A stretch of 17,499 bases of DNA, taken from positions 1 to 17,499 of the forward strand of contig JALOLN010000023.1 of NCBI GenBank assembly GCA_025455945.1. The letters are read 5' to 3'. The stretch is from Actinomycetes bacterium (GTDB lineage: Bacteria > Actinomycetota > Actinomycetes > Prado026). Within the stretch, counting starts at the first letter, position 1, and the number at the start of each line of letters is the position of its first letter. Under the pieces are notes generated by a model, which was not told where the DNA came from, did not search any database, and saw nothing but the letters and a program-made list of their open reading frames with translations. Shown here in pieces: positions 13,216-17,499 of this stretch. The translations under genes were made by a program, and so were the position numbers.

Positions 13216-14088
13216 TCAGAAGGGCATGTTCAGGAACGGGGAGCTGTAGTCGGGCGCCGACGACAGCACCCGGTCGACCTCCTCGTCCGACAGCGCCGCG
13301 GCGGCCTCGGCGGCGGCCACGATCGGCCCGAGCAGCCGAGTGTCCCCGGCCGCCGCGAAGCCGGTGACGCCGGGCTGGCGCAGCGCGAAGGCCACGGCGG
13401 CGGCGAGGTGCTCGGGGTCGTCCCAGGGCTGGTACCAGGTGTGGTAGCCCCCCGCGGCGCCCTCCGGGTAGTTGCGCCGCGCCACGGCCTTGATCGTCAT
13501 GAGGCCGACGTCCTGCCGCTGGCACTCGGCGACCAGGGCGAGGAAGTCGGCGCGGAACGCGGGGTCGCGGGCCAGCGCGTGGTTCCACGGCGTCAGGACG
13601 GTGTCGAAGGGGAACCGGCGCAGCGCCTCGAGGTGCGTGGCGGGTGCCTGGTGGCCGTGGCCGGTGATGCCGACGCCGACGGTCAGCCCCTCGTCCCTGG
13701 CCCGGAGCACCGCCTCGAGGGCGCCGCCGGGCGCCATCACCTGGTCGAGCTCGTCGAGGTCGCCGACGGCGTGCAGCTGGAGCAGGTCGACGCGGGGCAC
13801 CCGCAGCCGCTCCAGCGACCGCTCGATCTCCGCCCACGCGGCGTCCCGGGAGCGCTCCCCGGTCTTCGTCGCGAGGAAGGCGTCCGGGCCCAGGCGCGCC
13901 GTCCAGGGCCCCAGGCGCTCCTCGGCGTCGCCGTAGGACGCCGCGACGTCGAAGTGATTGATGCCGGCGTCCAGGGCCTGCTGCACCGAGCGGTCGGCCT
14001 CGTCCTGGTCGACCGCCGCCAGGGCGAAGCCGCCGTAGATGATCACGCTGCTCTCGTGGCCCAGCCGGCCGAGCCGTCGTCGCTCCAT
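13216..14088 (-). CDS. aldo/keto reductase
   Basis: A 290-residue soluble (alpha/beta)8-barrel oxidoreductase, presumably NADPH-dependent. The catalytic tetrad is visible: D47 and Y52 (HFDVAASYG), K75 (LATKTGERS) and H106 (LLQLHAVG). The N-terminus MERRRLGRLGHESSVIIYGG is the usual first strand, and VGITGHGHQAPATHLEAL and GLMTIKAVARR are barrel strands of the type found in the ferredoxin-like or general reductase subgroup. Substrate unknown. The ATG at 14088 is chosen because the conserved N-terminus starts there and a CAGGGT hexamer lies 7 nt before it. It is divergent from argC, sharing a 75-bp region with the probable ArgR operator, and convergent with pheT. Nothing links it directly to arginine synthesis. 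Confidence 0.9.
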   Translation of the reverse strand: MERRRLGRLGHESSVIIYGGFALAAVDQDEADRSVQQALDAGINHFDVAASYGDAEERLGPWTARLGPDAFLATKTGERSRDAAWAEIERSLERLRVPRVDLLQLHAVGDLDELDQVMAPGGALEAVLRARDEGLTVGVGITGHGHQAPATHLEALRRFPFDTVLTPWNHALARDPAFRADFLALVAECQRQDVGLMTIKAVARRNYPEGAAGGYHTWYQPWDDPEHLAAAVAFALRQPGVTGFAAAGDTRLLGPIVAAAEAAAALSDEEVDRVLSSAPDYSSPFLNMPF

Positions 14089-14095
14089 GCGGCCC

Positions 14096-14101
14096 ACCCT
14101 G
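14096..14101 (-). promoter_or_regulatory. possible -10 element of the aldo/keto reductase gene
   Basis: On the minus strand CAGGGT ends 7 nt before the ATG, the same hexamer and gap as at the accD3 start. A leaderless message is likely if it is used. No -35 is evident. Confidence 0.35.
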
Positions 14102-14126
14102 CCACCCGCGACAGGCGGAGGGGCAG

Positions 14127-14162
14127 TTTGCATAGTCATACGGCAATAGGCAAAGATGCAGA
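14127..14162 (+). promoter_or_regulatory. probable ArgR operator (two ARG-box-like segments) over the argC promoter
   Basis: TTTGCATAGTCATACGGC (14127-14144) has the TGCATA half-site typical of actinobacterial ARG boxes and a poorer right half. The adjoining 18 bases (14145-14162) have the right half-site GATGCA. The outer halves TGCAT (14129-14133) and ATGCA (14156-14160) form an inverted repeat. A possible promoter overlaps them: TTGCAT (14128-14133), 18 nt, AAAGAT (14152-14157), ending 6 nt before the argC ATG. ArgR with arginine would block it. The local AT content is far above that of the neighbourhood. Confidence 0.5.
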
Positions 14163-14163
14163 C

Positions 14164-15195
14164 ATGGGCATGCGGGCGGCGGTGGCCGGGGCGAGCGGGT
14201 ACGCCGGCGGCGAGCTGCTCCGCCTGCTGCTCGGGCACCCGGACCTCGGGGTGGGGCCGCTCGCCGCGGGGGCCAGCACCGGGCAGCCGGTGCCGTCGGT
14301 GCACCCGGGCCTGGCTCCGCTCGCGGACCGGACGTTCGGGCCCACCGACCCCGACCTGCTCGCCGATGCCGACGTGGTCTTCCTCGCGCTGCCGCACGGG
14401 CAGTCGGCCGCCATCGCGGACACCCTGCCGGCGGGGCTGCCCGTCGTCGACCTCGGTGCCGACTTCCGGCTCGCCGACCACGCCGCCTGGGAGCGCTACT
14501 ACGGCGGGCCGCACGCCGGCACCTGGACCTACGGCCTGCCCGAGCTCCCCGGCGCCCGGGACGCCGTCGCCGCGAGCACCCGGGTGGCGAGCCCTGGGTG
14601 CTACCCCACCGCCGTCGCGCTGGGCCTGGCCCCGCTGCTCGCCGCCGGCCTCGTCGGGCCGGACGACGTGGTCGTCGTGGCCGCCTCCGGGACCAGCGGG
14701 GCGGGCCGGTCGGCGTCCGACGCGCTGCTCGGCAGCACGGTCATGGGCGCCGTGGCGGCGTACAAGGCCGGCGGGGTGCACCAGCACACCCCCGAGATGG
14801 AGCAGACGCTCAGCCGCGCCGCCGGGGCGGCGGTGACGCTGTCGTTCACCCCGCTGCTGGCGCCGATGCCGCGCGGGATCCTGGCCACCTGCACCGCCCG
14901 GCTGGCGCCGGGGACGACGACAACGGCGCTGCGCGCCGCGCTGACCGCGGCCTACGACCACGAGCCCTTCGTCCACCTGCTGCCCGAGGGCACCTGGCCG
15001 ACGACCAAGGCGACGGTGGGCTCGAACGCGGCGGTGCTCCAGGCCGCCGCTGACACCCACGCGGGCCGGGCCGTCGTCACGGTGGCGATCGACAACCTCG
15101 GCAAGGGCGCCGCCGGACAGGCGCTGCAGAACGCCAACCTCGTGCTCGGCCTGCCCGAGGGCGCCGGGCTGTCGACGGTCGGAGTCGCGCCGTGA
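14164..15195 (+). CDS. argC: N-acetyl-gamma-glutamyl-phosphate reductase
   Basis: The 343-residue enzyme reduces N-acetylglutamyl phosphate to the semialdehyde with NADPH, the third step of ornithine synthesis. The Rossmann start MRAAVAGASGYAGGELLRLL is present, followed by FLALPHGQSA, VDLGADFRL, the catalytic loop VASPGCYPTA with nucleophile C146, ASGTSGAGR and HTPEMEQ. Length is normal. ATG 14164 is used; ATG 14170, two codons later, is equally possible, and the leaderless-type spacing favours 14164. It is the first gene of argC-J-B-D, overlapping argJ by 4 nt. Regulation by ArgR is likely from the operator in front. Confidence 0.94.
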   Translation: MGMRAAVAGASGYAGGELLRLLLGHPDLGVGPLAAGASTGQPVPSVHPGLAPLADRTFGPTDPDLLADADVVFLALPHGQSAAIADTLPAGLPVVDLGADFRLADHAAWERYYGGPHAGTWTYGLPELPGARDAVAASTRVASPGCYPTAVALGLAPLLAAGLVGPDDVVVVAASGTSGAGRSASDALLGSTVMGAVAAYKAGGVHQHTPEMEQTLSRAAGAAVTLSFTPLLAPMPRGILATCTARLAPGTTTTALRAALTAAYDHEPFVHLLPEGTWPTTKATVGSNAAVLQAAADTHAGRAVVTVAIDNLGKGAAGQALQNANLVLGLPEGAGLSTVGVAP

Positions 15196-16343
15196 GCGTC
15201 ACCGCCCCCAGGGGCTTCCGGGCCGCCGGTGTGGCCGCCGGGCTGAAGAGCTCGGGCGCGCCGGACGTCGCCCTCGTGGTGAACGACGGTCCGGGCCAGG
15301 CGGCCGCCGGGGTGTTCACGAGCAACCGGGTGCAGGCCGCACCCGTGCGGTGGAGCCGCCAGGTCCTCACCGCGGGGGAGCTGCACGCCGTCGTCCTCAA
15401 CTCCGGCGGGGCCAACGCGTGCACCGGCCCGGGCGGGTTTCAGGACACCCACGCCACGGCCGAGCACGTGGCGGCGGCGCTGGACTGCGGAGCGGGCGAG
15501 GTGGCGGTGTGCTCGACCGGGCTGATCGGCGTCCGGCTGCCCATGGACCGGCTGCTGGCCGGGGTCGACGTGGCTGTGGCCGCGCTGGCGGACGACGGCG
15601 GTGCGGCGGCGGCGGAGGCGATCCGTACCACGGACACCGTGGCCAAGCAGGCGACCGCGGCCGGGGCGGGGTTCACCGTGGGCGGCATGGCGAAGGGGGC
15701 CGGCATGCTGGCCCCGGGCCTGGCGACCATGCTCGTCGTCCTCACCACCGACGCCGTCGCCGACGCCGCCGCCCTGGACGCCGCGCTGCGGTCGGCCACG
15801 GCGCGGACCTTCGACCGGGTGGACTCCGACGGGTGCATGTCCACGAACGACACCGTCCTGCTGTTGGCCAGCGGCGCGAGCGGCGTGGCGCCGGCCGCCG
15901 CCGAGCTGGCCACGGCCGTCGAGGCGGTCGCGGCGGCGCTGGCCCGCCAGCTCGTGGCGGACGCCGAGGGCGCCAGCAAGGACCTCGCGATCGAGGTTCG
16001 CGGGGCGGCGACCGAGGAGGACGCGGTGACGGTCGGCCGGGCGGTGGCACGCAGCAGCCTGCTCAAGTGCGCCGTGCACGGCGAGGACCCCAACTGGGGC
16101 CGGGTGCTCGCCGCGGTCGGCACGACGACCGTGCCGTTCGACCCCGACGCGCTGGCGGTGGCGATCAACGGCGTCTGGGTCTGCCGCGACGGCGCCCCGG
16201 CCGCCGACCGGGACCTCGTCGACATGAGCGGCCGCGAGGTGCGCATCACCGTCGACCTGGCCGCCGGGGCGGCCACAGCCACCGTGTGGACCAACGACCT
16301 CACGGCCGCCTACGTCCACGAGAACTCGGCGTACGCGACATGA
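15192..16343 (+). CDS. argJ: glutamate/ornithine N-acetyltransferase (ArgJ)
   Basis: The 383-residue enzyme moves the acetyl group from N-acetylornithine to glutamate, making the pathway cyclic. It is made as a precursor that cleaves itself before a Thr; here the site is A178-T179 in GMLAPGLATMLVVLTTDA, giving chains of about 178 and 205 residues. The oxyanion-hole segment VCSTGLIGVRL, MAKGAGM and the C-terminal CAVHGEDPNWGRVLAAVG are family hallmarks. Whether it also uses acetyl-CoA (bifunctional type) cannot be told. GTG overlaps the argC stop and ATGA links to argB, so it is coupled on both sides. Confidence 0.95.
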   Translation: MSVTAPRGFRAAGVAAGLKSSGAPDVALVVNDGPGQAAAGVFTSNRVQAAPVRWSRQVLTAGELHAVVLNSGGANACTGPGGFQDTHATAEHVAAALDCGAGEVAVCSTGLIGVRLPMDRLLAGVDVAVAALADDGGAAAAEAIRTTDTVAKQATAAGAGFTVGGMAKGAGMLAPGLATMLVVLTTDAVADAAALDAALRSATARTFDRVDSDGCMSTNDTVLLLASGASGVAPAAAELATAVEAVAAALARQLVADAEGASKDLAIEVRGAATEEDAVTVGRAVARSSLLKCAVHGEDPNWGRVLAAVGTTTVPFDPDALAVAINGVWVCRDGAPAADRDLVDMSGREVRITVDLAAGAATATVWTNDLTAAYVHENSAYAT

Positions 16344-17215
16344 GCCGGCACGCCGAAGCCCTGGCCAAGGCCGCGGTGCTCACCGAGGCCCTGCCGTGGC
16401 TCGAGCAGTTCCACGGGCGCACCGTCGTCGTCAAGTACGGCGGGCACGCGATGACCGACCCCGCGCTGAAGCGGGCCTTCGCCGAGGACGTCGTCTTCCT
16501 GCGCTACGCCGGGCTGCGGCCGGTCGTCGTGCACGGCGGCGGGCCGCAGATCACCTCGATGCTGGATGCGCTTGGCGTCACGACGCAGTTCCGCGGCGGG
16601 CTCCGCGTGACGACCCCCAAGACGATGGACGTCGTCCGCATGGTGCTCACCGGCCAGGTGCAGCGCGAGGTGGTCGGCCTGGTCAACGCGCACGGCCCGT
16701 TCGCCGTCGGCATGTCGGGGGAGGACGCCCACCTGTTCACCGCCGAGCGCCGCGACGCCGTCGTCGACGGCGAGCCGGTTGACGTCGGCCTGGTCGGCGA
16801 CGTCGTGCGGGTCGAGCCGGCGTTCGTGCAGAACCTGCTCGACGACGGGCTGGTCCCGGTGGTCTCCAGCGTGGCCCGCGGGGACGACGGCGAGGTCTAC
16901 AACGTCAACGCCGACACCGCGGCGGCGGCGCTGGCGGTGGCGGTGGGGGCGGCCAAGCTCGTCATCCTCACCGACGTCGAGGGGCTGTACGCGAACTGGC
17001 CGGAGAGCGACGAGGTCATCGCCGAGCTGCGCGCCGACGACCTGGCGGCGCTCCTGCCGAGCCTGTCCAGCGGCATGGTCCCGAAGATGGAGGCGTGCCT
17101 GCGCGCGGTCCGTGGCGGCGTGCCGAAGGCGCACGTCCTGGACGGCCGGCTGCCGCACGCCCTGCTCCTGGAGGTCTTCACGACGGCCGGCGTCGGGACG
17201 CAGGTGCTGCCGTGA
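16340..17215 (+). CDS. argB: acetylglutamate kinase
   Basis: The 291-residue amino-acid kinase phosphorylates N-acetylglutamate. An N-terminal helix of about 25 residues (MSRHAEALAKAAVLTEALPWL) precedes the kinase fold. Such a helix is typical of hexameric, arginine-inhibited enzymes, as expected with an ArgJ-type cyclic pathway. Substrate and nucleotide motifs: VVVKYGGHAM (about 29-38, K32), VVHGGGPQI, RGGLRVT, GLVNAHGPFAVGMSGEDA, NVNADTAAAALAVAVGAAKLVILTDVEGL and SGMVPKMEAC. ATG overlaps the argJ stop, and its own stop overlaps argD by 4 nt. Confidence 0.95.
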   Translation: MSRHAEALAKAAVLTEALPWLEQFHGRTVVVKYGGHAMTDPALKRAFAEDVVFLRYAGLRPVVVHGGGPQITSMLDALGVTTQFRGGLRVTTPKTMDVVRMVLTGQVQREVVGLVNAHGPFAVGMSGEDAHLFTAERRDAVVDGEPVDVGLVGDVVRVEPAFVQNLLDDGLVPVVSSVARGDDGEVYNVNADTAAAALAVAVGAAKLVILTDVEGLYANWPESDEVIAELRADDLAALLPSLSSGMVPKMEACLRAVRGGVPKAHVLDGRLPHALLLEVFTTAGVGTQVLP

Positions 17216-17499
17216 CCCTGACCGAGGCGTGGCAGCAGCGCTGGCGGGTCGCCGTCATGGACACCTACGGCACACCGCCGCTGGCCCTGGTCCGGGGCAG
17301 CGGCACCCGGGTCGAGGACGCTGACGGGGTGGAGTACCTCGACCTGCTGGCCGGGATCGCGGTCAACGCCCTGGGGCACGCGCACCCGGCCGTCGTCGAG
17401 GCCGTCTCCCGGCAGGTCGCGACCCTCGGCCACACCTCGAACCTGGCCATCAGCCCGCCGGCGGTCGAGCTGGCCGAGCGGCTGCTGGGGCTGTTCGGC
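17212..17499 (+). CDS. argD: acetylornithine aminotransferase, N-terminal part (cut by window edge)
   Basis: The first 96 codons, in frame to the last base. The sequence YLDLLAGIAVNALGHAHPAVVEAV and TLGHTSNLAISPPAVELAERLL is the N-terminal pattern of class III PLP aminotransferases of the ArgD type, after the start LTEAWQQRWRVAVMDTYGTPPLALVRGSG. The PLP lysine is beyond the window. GTG overlaps the argB stop. The position after argB supports ArgD rather than another class III enzyme. Confidence 0.9.
   Translation, partial: MTLTEAWQQRWRVAVMDTYGTPPLALVRGSGTRVEDADGVEYLDLLAGIAVNALGHAHPAVVEAVSRQVATLGHTSNLAISPPAVELAERLLGLFG

Noticed and set aside
13049..14146. 365-codon minus-strand frame overlapping the aldo/keto reductase
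   Set aside because: It is the wrong frame over the real gene; the catalytic tetrad D47/Y52/K75/H106 is found only in the frame 13216-14088.
15702..15730. ArgJ cleavage segment with Gly in place of the common Asn (APG instead of APN)
   Set aside because: I recall the same APGLATML form in Streptomyces ArgJ, so it is probably normal for actinobacteria.

Overview
The window is about 17.5 kb of a very GC-rich chromosome. Gene content, gene order, GTG starts and apparent leaderless promoters point to a high-GC actinobacterium. A more precise placement (for example near Geodermatophilales or Kineosporiales) would be a guess. All recognised genes are core metabolic or translational genes. I see no transposase, phage gene, CRISPR array, rRNA or tRNA.

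Layout. (1) 111-1951: a HisE-HisG fusion for the first two enzymes of histidine synthesis, a two-helix membrane PH-domain protein and a small acidic protein. (2) 1970-4185: a fused acyl-CoA carboxyltransferase (AccD3 type) overlapping an SseB-family gene. (3) 4262-5293: an AqpZ-type aquaporin and a convergent DUF1844 gene. (4) 5294-7655: a structured leader of about 220 nt, then infC (ATC start), rpmI, rplT and a SpoU/TrmH (TsnR-type) rRNA methyltransferase. (5) 7702-9542: a soluble PAS histidine kinase with no response regulator beside it, overlapping an unrecognised gene with an H-x-D...H...R pattern. (6) 9595-13208: pheS-pheT. (7) 13216-14088: an aldo/keto reductase on the minus strand. (8) 14164-17499: argC-argJ-argB-argD with stop/start overlaps; argD is cut by the window edge.

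How they work together. The infC-rpmI-rplT-tsnR block builds and starts the ribosome, and pheST charges tRNA-Phe. The arg block is the cyclic acetyl-ornithine route and has a plausible ArgR operator in front. The his, arg and carboxyltransferase genes are housekeeping anabolism.

Most worth a second look: the compact in-frame HisE-HisG fusion, which lacks the HisE tail and the first HisG strand; the infC leader with three consecutive hairpins and an anti-Shine-Dalgarno segment that pairs either locally or with the infC ribosome binding site; a perfect 10-bp hairpin just before rplT whose arms match a leader hairpin; the HxD...H protein; and a repeated -10-like hexamer placed 6-8 nt before start codons.
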